A DNA stretch of 64,000 nucleotides from positions 2,914,001 to 2,978,000 of the forward strand of contig NC_044019.1 of NCBI RefSeq assembly GCF_900496995.4, given 5' to 3'. Position 1 is the first letter of the stretch; every line of letters starts with the position of its first letter. The notes below the pieces were generated by a model. That model was not told the origin of the DNA. It made no database searches and saw only the letters and a program-made list of their open reading frames with translations. This DNA is from Aquila chrysaetos chrysaetos (taxonomy: Eukaryota > Chordata > Aves > Accipitriformes > Accipitridae). The translations under genes were made by a program, and so were the position numbers. Shown one piece after another: positions 49,659-62,400 of this stretch.

Positions 49659-50857
49659 ATGGAGGGATTTTTGCTTGCCAATGGCTACCAGCTCGGCAGG
49701 ACCATTGGGGAGGGCATGTACTCCAAAGTGAAGGAGGCTTTCTCCCAAAAGCACCAGAAGAAAGTGGCAATTAAAATAATTGATAAGAACGAAGGCCCAG
49801 AAGGTAAGACGTGACCCCGAAAGGGCTCCAGGCTGAGGCACTGTCCCTCCTCGGAGGCTTTTAATTCCCAACAGAAAACTAGTTTCCCAGACTTGCCACC
49901 CGAGAGCAGACCGGACCGGGGCGGGGGGGGGGGAGGGCAGTGCTGGGGAGTCCGGCAGAAGAGCTCAGGTCCACGGCCTGAGGAACAGGACCTATTTAGG
50001 CGGCCGCCCCTCCTACTGCAAGGACAGCAAAGCGCTGGTGGAGCCCAGCACCCCCCCCTCAACAAAACATCCCTTGGGGAATGGGGCCAGACACCCCAGA
50101 ACAAACTTCCCTCCCTCTGCCGAGTCCCAGAGGAGTGCCTGGAGCCAGCACCTCAGGGACTTCCCCGTGAGCAAACCCGCCTCCTCTCTCGGCAGAGTTT
50201 ATTCACAGATTCCTGCCCCGGGAGCTCCAGATCATCACGCGTTTGAACCACAAGAACATCATCCGCGTGCACGAGATGCTGGAATCCGCAGAGGGGAAGA
50301 TCTGCCTCGTGATGGAGCTGGCGGAGGACGGGGACATCTTTGACTATGTGCTCCGCGAGGGTCCCTTGCCCGAGCCCCGTGCCAGGACTCTCTTCTGCCA
50401 GCTGGTAGAGGCCATCCAGTACTGCCACAACAGCGGGGTGGCCCATCGCGACCTCAAGTGCGAGAACGCCCTGCTGCAGGGCCACACTTTGAAGCTGACG
50501 GATTTTGGCTTCGCCAAGCTGCTCCCCGGGGACGGCAGGGAGCTGAGCTGGACCTTCTGCGGCAGCACAGCCTACGCAGCCCCCGAGGTGCTGCAGGGTG
50601 TGCCCCACGACAGCCGCAAAGGCGATGTCTGGAGCATGGGTGTCATCCTCTACGTCCTGCTCTGCGCCCGCCTGCCCTTCGATGACACCGACATCCCCAA
50701 CATGCTGCACCAGCAGCAGAAACGCGTCTCCGTGCCCAGGCACCTAGAGATCTCCAAGGAGTGCCAGAACCTCCTGAAAATGCTCCTAGAACCAGATATG
50801 ATGCTGAGACCCTCCATCGAGGGGGTCAGCAGACACCCATGGCTGACTAACGCCTGA
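49659..50857 (+). CDS. TSSK3: TSSK3, testis-specific serine/threonine kinase 3
   Basis: Two exons, 49659-49803 and 50196-50857, give 268 aa, the same length as human TSSK3. The complete kinase fold is visible: a glycine loop GEGMYSKV (18-25), the ATP lysine in VAIK (Lys39), the catalytic loop HRDLKCEN (Asp134), the DFG motif in LTDFGFAKLL, an activation segment TFCGSTAYAAPE and the C-lobe GDVWSMGVILYVLLC. The end is LRPSIEGVSRHPWL. The protein is essentially only the kinase domain, as in the family. TSSKs act in spermatids and are needed for male fertility in mammals. The glycine loop has Met where human has Thr. All catalytic residues are present. The start was chosen because MEGFLLANGYQLG aligns with human MEDFLLSNGYQLG; an upstream in-frame ATG was not needed. 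Confidence 0.97.
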
Positions 50858-53280
50858 GAAGGACTCGCCCTGCTCTCCCCAAATGGAACAGATTGTTTCT
50901 AAAATGATGATAAATTTGGAAGTCAGTGTTTCCCATCTATCTAGCCTCGTGGGTGGTGTGCCAGGCCTCCAGCTGACAGAGGCAAGGTCTGGTTCACGCT
51001 AAGGCATTTTTATCGGCTCACTCAAAGCCCTCGGCCCTCAGCAGCAGGGAACAGGGCAGACATATCCTCTGAGCAGCCTGGGGCGGTGTGAAACCACCTT
51101 CCCGAGTTAAGCAAACCTTCCCTGAGGCCGGTGGGAGGAAAGGGAAAGTTAAAGCAGCTGACATGCAGACCCTCTTGTGGCAGCCATCCCCTTCCCGCAG
51201 GCAAAGGAAATGAGAACACCCGACACAGGCAAAGACTCTGAAGAATTCCTTTAATTGCTGTTAACTGCAAGTTTGTAAAAGGTTTGGAGAAAGTCATCTT
51301 TACAAAACTACCAGCTGTTAGAATTGTTCCTGGTTTTCACCCCAGCTAGAAAAGGCTCAGGGAGATGCAGAATAGTTCAGAACAGAGAATATTGCACAGA
51401 CAACCAAACGGTTAATTTGACTAAAGAGAAAAAAAAAAAAAAGTGACACAGATGAGAGCACTGCACCCTCCGAGCTCTGCTGCAGGCCCAGGGATCCAGC
51501 TGCAACTCATACCATCAAACCCCGAGGGAACACAGCCCCAAGCCCCCCATCCTGACACCCCCACTGGTGTCATCTACCCACAACAGGTTTTCCTGCTATA
51601 GCTAAATTTGAGCCCAGGACAGGGTGAGGCTGCAGCACATTTCAGAGGCTCTGCCAGGCCCACCGTACACCAAGCAGGGGGAGAGTTGTAGCTCAGTTCC
51701 CAGCCCTTGTGTGTTTTGCAGGACAGACATGCTCTCATGTAAGCGCCTGAAGTCACCACTGCCACCAATGCATCTGTGTAGGCAGCTGCATTCGAGAATC
51801 TCCCCAAAGGGGGAGGAAAAAAAAAAAACCCCAACCACCAAAACCCCAACTCCTCCAAGTGCACCTAGGTTAATGCTATCCAAAACCAGAAAGAAACCCA
51901 CAGCTCCAATGAACCAGCCCTGGAAGGGGCAGAAAGACAAAGGTAGCATGTATAAAACCACCACCCGAAAGGCCAGAGACAGCAGTGAGTGCTCTGTCCC
52001 TTTAGGGTAACTGTATATTAACAACATCCACTGAGGAGCATCTTGTGACATTAGAAGCAAACTGCCCCAAAAAGAGAGGCCGTGGGTCCAAAGGAAGCAT
52101 TGCAAGCAGTCACAGGGGGCTTAAGCGAAGGAATCCAAGTGAGCACAGTGAGGCTTGTGACCCTGGTGGCTGTGGAGCCTGGCACGGGTGGGACATGAGG
52201 GGAGTCAGATGAATGGACAGATGCAGCCTCAGCCAGCAGGTACCACCCGTACTTGGGTGCTTCTGCGTCCCCCCGGGCTGGGAGAGGGAAGGGACGAGCC
52301 CCAGTGCCAAGGCAGAGGTTAAAGTGGTCAGTGGGCCAGACTGGGGCTTTGCAAGGGCTGAACTGGGCACCACAATGGAGGGGTTCTGCTCTCAGGGTGA
52401 CCCAAATCACTGCCTGCCCTGAAGGGCTCAAGTAAGAGCAAGCCACAAGTACTTTGCTTGGAGAATTTAACTAGAAGTACACAAAACCCAGCAGAGGAAG
52501 GCAGTGCAGCTGCAAAGGGAGCAGCAGCAGGCCCTGGCTCTTAGAGGAGCTACTGCTCTTGCAGCAGGAAACAGGAGTTTCCATTAGAAAAAGCTTCCAA
52601 GACAAAAAGCCAGGCAGAAGCTCAGGGTTTGGCAGGGAGTTTGGCTCCTTCCAGCAGGGCCCAGCTTTGGGTCAAAGCCACAAGTCAACTGCCTTTCTTT
52701 GCAGCCGTGAGTGGCACAGCAGAAAGGGCTTCTACTGCAGTATCTCCAGCCACCAGCCACTCCCTGCATGGGGGCTTTCTCCAGGGATGGCCTGGCCCAC
52801 AGGGCAGAGCAGTGAGCAAGCAGGCACAGCTTGCATCCAAGAGCCTTTGAACTGCTGTACTGTAGATTACACGAGCACACACAAGCAATCAATCAGCCAG
52901 CTGGCAGTCTGGCAGCATCAAGCAATCCTGCCAGGTGTCCGAGTGCCCAGCTCGCCCCAGGGACCCCACGCTGCATCACACCTGCCTCTACCCGACACTT
53001 TTGGAGCAGTCGGTTTTGGCTTGGCCAGTCTCTAGGACCTACTGAGAGGATGGGCTCCCTAGCAGCTAAGTGTACGAGTGAACTCTTGCTTCCTCCTTCT
53101 CCTCCAGGTCTGAAGGGGTCACTTGAGTTGCCCACAGGATTTAGCAGGAATGAAACTCCTCCAGCCTGGAACTGCTGCAATCCCCAGCACAGTTACACAC
53201 AAAGGAACAGCCGGTCCGTGATTTAATTCACATTCGATGGTGGAAATGAGCCTGTGATACACACACTGGAAGCAGTTGCT
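50858..53280. other. Convergent 3' region: TSSK3 3' UTR and BSDC1 3' UTR
   Basis: TSSK3 (plus) and BSDC1 (minus) converge here. For TSSK3 only a variant GATAAA near 50908 follows the stop. For BSDC1 an ATTAAA on the minus strand (51250-51255) would give a 3' UTR of about 2 kb. No other gene is supported. Short A runs occur near 51428-51442 and 51818-51830. Confidence 0.55.
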
Positions 53281-56200
53281 TTATTCCCAGTCTTCCCACT
53301 CTTCATCTTCCAGCTGCAAACAAGAGTAACATCCCTCAGTTTGTTTCTGTAACTCAACAGCCATCTGTCAACAGATCCTCCTGCCCAGGGCACCCGAGTC
53401 AGCACAAAGCCTGACATATCCTCACGCTCCCACACCCTCACAACAGGGATTTGCTTGCTCTGTTCGCCTTGGGGAACTTGCACACTCATCCCTCTTTAAG
53501 CATGTCCAGACAGCTACTCTCTGCTCCAGCTAACACCCATGACTCCCGCGGTGAGATCCCAAGCTAAGCCTGTGTCCTCAAAGAGCAAGTAACGCCTTTG
53601 AGAAGCCTCCTGCGAGCTACTCTAGGCAGGCAGCTGCCTGCTGCAGCGCTGCCCTTCCAGGCCAGCAGCAGCCACGTCTCGCTGCAATGTGCTGCACAGT
53701 CTTGGCTCCAGCACAGGGACTGGAAGCGGAGCTCAAGCAGAGGGATTCGCCCTCTTGCTCTGAGGTACTGCAGGCTCTCTTCACCTCCCAGGGGAAGCAC
53801 TCGGCAACGGCAGAACTCACACAGCATCACCCCAAGGAGTTGCTGATGGTTTCTGGGAGCAACCTTCTTGCCTATTTGAGTGAGCACCTCCCCCCGACTC
53901 ACCTCCCCAGACACTTCCACCTTCGAGAGTGCCAGCTGCACCTCCTCTTCAGTCATGTCCAGATCAAAGTCCTTTTCCCAGTCTTCACTGATATCAGTGC
54001 TGGAGCCTGTAACCACAAACACCATAACTGAGCTGTCAGAGCTGCACGTGCTCTCCAGACACTCTGGCTGAAGCACACAGCTGCCCAAGCAGGCCCAAAA
54101 GCCCTGGCATTCATGAGGCTCGGATCTACTGCAGTCTGCCTGAGGAGAGAAAGCCTCCCCCATTCCCAACAGCAGGCTGTCAGCTCGCTAACAGAGATGG
54201 GATGGACTGAACTGCACTTCCCTTGCAGCAAGGGCTGGTTCAAAACAAGTGGGAGAGGTGAACGCTGAAACATGTTCTCCTCTGGCCTGGGAGAATTAGG
54301 ACGTGTCACATTTCAGTCACGCAGAAAACACAACAGATAAGGAATGACAGGAGTGACTTAGATATGGGGACTGCCATAGTCCCCAACAGAAAGAACAACC
54401 ACCTGAGGCAGAGGAGCAGCAGGGACACTCCTAGGGGTGACATGCAAGGGGAAGGAAACACCACGCTGCCTACACAGACCACAGCCTTGCCCTGGCTCCC
54501 AGCAGGCCAGGGACCAAAAGCCTACTCTGCTCAGCCAGCAGACTTTTGATTTCTTGTCCAACTTCATTCTGCTCACAGACCCAGTTCATGATACTTGGCC
54601 ACCTTGCTGGATCTTGGGTTGCCCACAGTGGCTTTATAATCCTACAACCACCATAACCATTATTCTGGGAGACCTGCAGCAGGCTCTGCTGAAGGCAGTA
54701 TCCCCTGCAACGAAAGATTTGTAAATAGTGTCAGCCAGAGCTGCAATGTGTCCCTAGTCAGGGTCCTGGAAGAGTCTCACCCTCCATTCTCCTGAGGAAG
54801 CACAGGAACGGGGCTCAGGAGAGGGATCAGGCTAGAGCCAGCTATGGCACCAGCCCAGCTGCCTGCTGAGAGCAGATTGTCACTATCTGATGTGACCCGC
54901 TTGACCCCACCCAAAAGCATAAGGATTTGCTTCCACTTTAATTTTAGCCATTAGACAGTCTTTGGATCTAACCTTCCTGGGTGATTTTGGCAAAACCCCT
55001 TTTCCCCTCCTCCACCATCACAAAATCAGGCCCTTTCCCCAAAAGTTGCCACCACCAGCAGGTTTCCAGGCCCTGTGCTGGCCCCATACACGCACCTTTC
55101 TTGCCATTGTTGGAGGGAGTGGATTTCCCGCTATCTGAGTTCAGCTCAAAGACTCGTAGATCTGTTGGTCCTTCCTCTTTCACAGTCTCTGTCCTGCCCT
55201 GGGCTTTGCTCTCCACCTCTTTGAGCTCCGAAACAGCCAGCTGCTCTGAGGATGCTGCTGACTCCCGCGTAGGTGCAGAAGGATGACCAGGTTCTGGGGG
55301 CTTTGGCGGGGAGCTCTGCTCTTCCGAGGTGGCCTCCAGCAGCCTCTGGGAGAGGTCTCCGGTCCCAGCTGGTTGCGCTCCAGTCTGTAGCTGCGCAGCA
55401 GGCACAGAGGCAGGGTTTGCAATCTGAGTCACAAGGGAGATGCTCTCACTGCTCTCAGAGGGGCTCCCCTCTGCTGGGGCCAGCTCCGGAGGGAGGACGG
55501 CCCAGCTTTCCTCTGAGGGTCCCTTGTGAGCAGTGGGGTGGCTTCCCTCCAGGGCTGCAGGGGCAGATTCTTTCTCTGCTGCTTCTGGAAATTTCACGTT
55601 TGCACAAGGCAGGGGTGACATCCCCAAGAACTCCTCTGTAGGAAGGCAGAAGAGAAGCGAGAGATGTTTCAGCAAGCGCAGCAGCAGCTGACAGTGCAGC
55701 AGGGTTGGCTGTAGCTGGGCTGGGAGCTGAATTTCTGGGAGCGAGGAGGAGCCACCACCCTCTCTAACTGAGACCTGCCGAGGTCTGCACGAGCCCTCCC
55801 ACAGATCCCCAACCATCTGACCCACCTTCATCCTCTTCCCAGCCTGGCTCCTCTTGGTGAATGCTCTGCTCCGCTCGCTGCTTCAGAGCCTCCCTCCGGG
55901 CTTCGTCCTGCAGGGAATTCAACGTCAACAGCGACTCAGGTCCCCAGTCCTTTCTTCCCCCAGGCATTTCAGCGTCAGTGACAAGGACATAGACAACGCA
56001 GCCCAGATCCCTGTTTCTCCAGCAGAATTATCTTCTGCCTCTCTGGGCTGCATTAGAGAGCTCCTTGGCTGGAGCGCCCACCCACTGGGGGAGACATCCA
56101 CCTCCTGACCTACCTGCTCCAGGCGATGCACTTTATAGAAGTAGCGCTGCCAGAATTCAGAATGGGAAACAGCCACAGGGACCTGGGAGCAACATGGGAA

Positions 56201-59036
56201 ACACTATGAGTCACTTCAGAAGGAGGGCTGCAGTTGCTGCCTTGCTCCTCTCTCCTCCCGAGCCTTGCAGCTACCCTTGTAACCTGCGCAAGGCACCTGC
56301 ACTTTCAGGTGCACAGACTTGGGAGCAAGCCTCAGATGCTCTGACACACATTGGATAGCTACAGAGGAACTTCTATTCCAGGCCCGTGACAAACAAGTAG
56401 GGAAGAATACAATATGCTGCCTAATATCCCTGTGCCAGTTTACCATGCAACTGCAGTCCTTTCTACCACCAGCTCCAGGGCCCAAGCAGCTCAGGGCTTC
56501 CCTGCACCATACCCCAAGTCAGAAGCTGCCCACTACAGGAGCCAGGCAGGGCCTTACCATTTTGGTGTAGAGAGCCCGGATGGAAGGGCTGGTTGCCAGC
56601 AGCTCTGCAATCTCCCCTTTCTTCTCCTCTAGGTTAAACTGAGAGAGCCAGGCCTCAAGGAGTTCAGCAGGGCCTGTACAAGACAAGCACAGAGATAACA
56701 GTCCTTGGCACAAACAAGGCAGGAACGGTTTTGGGAAGTTTCATTGGAAAGATGCTACAGACCAGACCAGCTGGGGTGAGCCAGGGGCAAAGGAGGAGGC
56801 AGACATCGGTCTCTGAGCCCACCCGATATTGTGGGTCCTCCACCAGCACAAGGCCACACGGCGCCAGCAGCAGCAGCAGTGGTTTAAACTGGCCCAGCAA
56901 ACTCTCAGTCTAAGCTAGTCCCCAATGCAACAGACAGATCTGCTCTCCATAAACTGTGACCCCACCCGCAGTCAAGCCAGCAGGCCCACTGGTGAAAGGC
57001 TCTGGGCAATTCAGGATGGCCCGCAGACCCCACACAAGGGCCAGCTTGGCTCGGCAGCACCGCCGAGCCGCCCCCCCCGCCCCGTACCATCAGGTTCGTT
57101 GCAGTAGGTGGCTGGGTCTGACTGGAGGCTGTAGAGGCGAGCCTGGAGGAGAAGACGCACAGGGCAGAGCCGTCAGCGGTGGGGCAGCAGCAAAGCCCCG
57201 AGAGGACAGGGTTTGGGACTCTGCACCCCAGAGAGAAGCTCCAGGAACGGGGCACTCACCTTGGCGCTGTCATAGGGCTCTGTGGTACCTGTGGGTGTTG
57301 CCATCAGTGTTATGACATCGCAGTCAATGGTCTTATCTGGTGAGGGAGCAAATGTGTCCGAGATGACACCCAGGAAGTCAGAGAGCCCTTTCCTCACCCT
57401 TTCAGTTGCACCTGAGGAACCTTCCGTCCTCTTGAAAAGAAAAAGCAGCACAGTATAAGTAACAGTGCCTGCAGCAGGAGGGCAAGTCTCAGTCTTTTCT
57501 GGATAGGTTCGTTTAAGGAAGCAGAATGTCTCTTCATACAAAAAAGTTCTAATGAGGCAATTGTGTGGCCACAGCTGGGCTAGGAGAAGGGTGTGGTGGC
57601 AGGCACTAGCCTCAGGTGGCAGTGGGGCAGGCAGGCCTTGTAATAGGTTTGTGGGGAACTGAGCCTAGGCTTTGTAGGGAAGGCCACAGCCATGTTCCAG
57701 GACTGGCTGGTTTGGGGGTTGGACTGTCACAGCGGCAGCTGTGCAGGGCTAAGGCTGACAACTTGCGCGGAGATCTGAGGTCATACTACAGTGACACTGC
57801 CAGCATCCCACCTACACAGCACACAGGGAGAGGGAAAAAGCACAGGGAACTTTTCTCCACTCATTTCCGGATGTTCCTCACCACTACAGCAAGGAAATCC
57901 CACACAGTGCTCGGCACCAAACCTGTACCGGGGAGAATGCCTGCAACCTGAAGCTCATGGTTACACGTTGGGGTTTGTTCAGAGGATCATGTCCTCGGGT
58001 GCAGGTACATCCTATTCACCCTCCACTTTGCTTTCTGCAACAAGAATCCCAGCTCTCTTACTCCTATACTCACTGCCAGCTTGTCCTTGACCACGCTGGC
58101 CGTAGCAGCAATAGTGCAGGCTGTATCATGCTGCACTACTTGAGTGAACTCAGCCAGGTCCCGTTTCATGAATTCCAAAGCTTCTGTGGACTGTAAGAAG
58201 ACGACATATAGATTGTGCAACCCTTTTGCTCCCCAACAAAGCCATGGTCACTCTGGGAACACCTGGCACATTACGAAGATTAAAGCGCAAGAGCCAGCTG
58301 AACCCTTACCCCAACTCGTGCAATGGGTAAGACAGTGATAACCAGAATAACAATGGGCAACAGCTATGCCCAAAACACGTTACGGTGGGGTTTTTTTAAG
58401 CCAAGAAGGGAAAAAGAGAGGTTAGGAAAAGCCTTGTTCTGAGTTTTACATAGAATTAACATAAGCAGTGCTGTCGCAGGCAGGAAATTACACATCAGAA
58501 AGCGATGCTGCAAGCACATGCCCTCCCTGCTCAGGTGGCGATTTTCACATCAACAGAGCCCATCGCTGCTCCCCTGAGCCATAAGATCCCAGCGCGGCAG
58601 TCAGGTCCCCGGCTCCCAGAGTTATAACAAATACATCCGAACTCCCTCGACGCGTACCCATCGGTCCCCTTCCCGGGGTGACGGGCCGCGCTACAGCCGC
58701 ACACCCTCGCAGGGCGTCAGGCAGCGGCTAAGACCCGGCCCGGTGGCTCCTACCTTCTCCTTGACGGCTTGGTAGCTCTGCTGCAGCCAGCTCCGCCACC
58801 ACCCCGCGTCCTCCCTGCCAGGGGACACGCACGTCAGGCAACCCACGGCCCCTCCACGGCCCTGCCCCGCGTCCACCCCGCTCCCCGGCCCGGCCCGGTG
58901 CCCGGGCCCCTCCGCGCCGACCGCCGAGGCCTGCCCCGCTCTCCCACCGCCGCCACCCGGGGCCTGAACCCGGCCCGTTCCCCCCCCCCCCCGCCCCAGC
59001 CCCGGCCTGGCGATACCGAACTCACCCCTCCGCCAT
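53281..59036 (-). CDS. BSDC1: BSDC1, BSD domain-containing protein 1
   Basis: Eleven phase-compatible exons (minus order): 59036-59026, 58814-58754, 58190-58074, 57430-57260, 57142-57088, 56673-56558, 56182-56114, 55907-55826, 55635-55096, 54006-53903 and 53313-53281, giving 452 aa (human 430). The N-terminal helix DAGWWRSWLQQSYQAVKEK is followed by LEFMKRDLAEFTQVVQHDTA and FLGVISDTFAPSPDKTIDCD. The BSD domain (about 140-200) contains LLEAWLSQFNLEEKKGEIAE and SEFWQRYFYKVHRLEQ, with the paired aromatic residues that define BSD domains. The 540-nt exon 9 encodes a fast-evolving disordered region that still keeps SESSESISLVTQIANPA and LNSDSGKSTPSNNGKK. The acidic end is DMTEEEVQLALSKV and EDEEWEDWE. 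It is a widely expressed cytosolic protein of unclear role. The start codon lies within a YY1-type site. Confidence 0.97.
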
Positions 59037-59040
59037 CTTG
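59028..59040 (-). promoter_or_regulatory. BSDC1: YY1-type site overlapping the BSDC1 start codon
   Basis: On the minus strand CAAGATGGCGGAG matches the YY1 core (CAAGATGGCGGC) and its ATG is the BSDC1 initiator. With its flank it forms the palindrome CCGCCATCTTGGCGG. Downstream YY1 sites reading AAGATGGCG at the initiator are known for housekeeping genes. Confidence 0.7.
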
Positions 59041-59450
59041 GCGGCCTGACGTCACCAATATTTACCGACCCCTCACCCCGCCGCCGCGGGCCGTGACTCC
59101 CCGCCGACGTCACTTCCTTCTTCTCCTCCTCCCGGGAGGGCGGCGGGGCGGGCGGAGCGGCTCGGTTCCCCCGGGTTACCGCCCGGTTTACCGGGGCTGA
59201 AGGAAACAATCCTCGGCGGCGGCGACGGTGCCTGCCGGGTGGCGGGGAAAGAGCCACGGGGGTCCGCGCGGCGGTGGGGAGGTGGCGGCGGGGCCGCTCC
59301 CGTTCCCTCCGGTTCCCTCCGGTTCCCTCCCGTCCCCTCCGGTTCTCCAGAAGTTACCCGCGGGCCCCGGGGAGAGGCTGGCGGCGTGGTGGTCCCCGGG
59401 AGTCCCTCCTGCTTGACGGTGCCTTGTGGTTGATTCTGTCAGCGGGAGCA
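59037..59450. promoter_or_regulatory. BSDC1/ZBTB8B bidirectional CpG-island promoter
   Basis: The 414 bp between the two start codons are GC-rich and TATA-less. A full CRE (TGACGTCA, 59047-59054) lies 11 bp upstream of the BSDC1 ATG. A second CRE-half/ETS-like GACGTCACTTCC sits near 59105. Tandem CCGGTTCCCT/CCGTTCCCT units occur at about 59299-59345. The head-to-head pair is also adjacent in human. Confidence 0.75.
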
Positions 59451-62400
59451 ATGGAGATGCAGTCGTACTACACCAAGCTTTTGGGAGAGCTCAACGAGCA
59501 GCGCAAGAGGGACTTCTTCTGCGACTGCAGCATTATCGTGGAAGGGAGGATCTTCAAAGCGCACAAAAACATTTTGTTCGCCAACAGCGGTTATTTCCGA
59601 GCCCTGCTGATTCACTACATCCAGGACAGCGGACGCCACAGCACCGCCTCGCTGGACATTGTCACCTCGGAGGCCTTCTCCATCATCCTAGATTTCCTTT
59701 ATTCCGGGAAGCTAGATCTCTGTGGGGAAAATGTTATTGAGGTGATGTCTGCGGCTAGCTATTTGCAGATGACCGATGTGGTCAACTTCTGCAAAACGTA
59801 TATAAGGTCATCGTTAGATATTTGCAGGAAAATAGAGAGAGAAGCTGCTTTCTATCAGGCTGATAGCGGGAGCGCTAGTTCTGCGAGAGAGGGCACCTCG
59901 TACAGCTCAAAGAGCCAGTGCTCTGCCCCTGTCTCTTCCCTGCAGGAAAAGGAAAGAATTTCGGATTGCCAGAGAGATCCTCCCTGTGGTGAATGCAGCA
60001 GCTGCCATCCCCTGGAGCTCGTCGTCAGAGACCCCCTCAGCAGCGACTCCCCGGACGACGTTAATTCTTCGCTGCCCAAGGGGGTGGAACCCAAAGTGGA
60101 GTTTGATTCGGATGAAGTGGAGGTAGAAGTGGGTGAACGGCTGCCGCAGTACCCGACTCCGTTGTCCCTCGAGCAGATGGAAGAGGGGCTGCACGGCGGG
60201 CAGGCGATGGACCTGGCCTGCAATAACTATCATATGAAACAATTCCTAGAGGCCCTGTTGCGCAACAGCTCAGCTCAGAGAAAAGATGATGTGGTTCATC
60301 ACTTTGTCCGGGGCTTTGAGGGTAGGCCAGAGGACGCAGGGGTAGCCATGAGTTCCATGATGGACATTCACAGCGACTGGTATGGTGAGGACACAGGTGA
60401 GAGGACTCTGGGGGGGTGTAGTCTGTATAATCGAGGAGGAAACCGCTTAGTGGTGCGACTTCCTTTGTCACTCTCATTCTTGTCCAGGAATATATTGCTG
60501 AATATTATGCCGTAGCAAAATAAACTATTGTTCTGGAGTTCAAAAGAAAGCTGTACTCTTTTATTCAGTGCAGCGTTTGGGAGGTAAGTATTTCTGACAG
60601 CTTTTACAGTCTCTTTGAAACAGATGCTGGAGCTTGGTGTTGGTGACACTGCTTTAATAAACAATCTCATTTGGGACCTTGTTGAACGGCAGGTGAATTT
60701 TTAAAAATAATCTTCCTCTCATAATGTTAGTGTTAGAAAGAGCAATCAGAAAGATTAAGTTGAGCTGCCACAAGAGGGATCTGCTGTAGAACCTGGCAGA
60801 GCAGAAGTAGCTTATTCCACCGCAGCTCCTGCCAGCACATCAGTTGCTGGATGATAGTCTGTTTGCTGTTACTTTGAACTTCAAAAGGGCAGAAATCAGT
60901 TTTATTCAATACTGAGCGATACCTAGAAATTCTTTAAGAGCACTGAAAGCTTTAAACTCTGTGGTATTGCATAAAGACGAGACTTAACTTTTACCTCTAG
61001 AGGCAGACTCGCTTTTCAGCTGCTGGTCACCTGAGGTTCTGCGGCTTTCCCAAGCCCAGGCCTGTTGGGATGTCTCACGCTGGCAGGAATATCTCCTAGC
61101 AGCGATGTCAGGGACCTGGAGAAGAAGAAGGTCGTGTCCATATGCATTTCTCCTGAAGTGGACAATAAGGATTTGGGCATTTTATCTGCTTACGGCAATG
61201 CTGGCACACAACTTGCCTCATCCAAACTGCCTTACGAAGATGGGAGGCGGCTCTGACAAATGTTGCAAGTGCCGTCGCTGTTCGGGATGTGACAAATTCA
61301 ATAATGGTGTGGGCCACAGAGAGGAAATCTTTCACTGAATATTCTACTCTAGATAGCAAGCTTACATCTGTGTCATTTTCAGCTCAAGCGTGCATGTGTG
61401 ATCTTAAAGCAAATAAAACCAATATATTCTCTCACAGCTTTAAAATAAGGAATCTGATAAAATCACAAACCCAGTCTTACAGTCACCAGAAGACTAAAGT
61501 TAGCAGAACAGAGTGCTGTCACCACCAGATCATGCCTATGGTTTTTGACATGTAGCAAGGCAAGAGCATCTAACACACAAACTTTGATTACTTTTTTTTC
61601 TCTCTTAAAATCTTCACACTGTTAATGAATCATTAAAAGGGAAATGCTTCTAGAATTTGATAGAGAACATCAGGTCTTATGACAACGTCTTAGAAATGTT
61701 AATGGTAGATGTGCTTTAAATAGGAGTGGGGAAAAAAAACCAAACCTTGCATTCAGTTATGTTTCTCTCCTAAAACTGAACATCGTAAGCATTTAGTAGA
61801 ATGGAGGTATCTCTTCGCCGTTTTTAGTGGTCCTGCTGTCTTAGCATTTTCACAAGACACTAGGAACGAGAACTACAAAGTCCTGATAAAGAATGGTTCT
61901 CTCGAGAATTCAGGCTGACAGTTAAGATAAATGCCACTTACTTTCAAGTGTCCGCGTCTGTTCCAGTCACCCTGGTCCCCGTCACAGCTGATGGAGGGTA
62001 AACAGGCACCTCTGGAGAGCCTGGAAGCAAGGCAGGTCTAAGAACTGCTTTTCTTTTTTTTAACCGGAGCTCTAAATGTCCAGCAGGGATTAGCAATACC
62101 TTGTGAAGGTCCAAAATTGGGTGAGATGAATTTCACTTGATAGCCACACGTTAATACTAGACACTTTTTTTTTGAGACTGGGTTGGACAAACCTTAGTAC
62201 AAGGAATGTTCTACAGCCCCACTTTGGTGTAACTGTTAAAGAGCTCAAGACTTGATATGCAAACAATTTCCTGAATCAGTACCTCAAACAGGGAAAACTG
62301 ATCTTGTAGTATAACATCTCAACCTTTATGATGGAAAGGAAGCTCATATGTGAGCTGATACTGACAAACTTGGGAATACCCATGTTTATGTAAAATGTTA

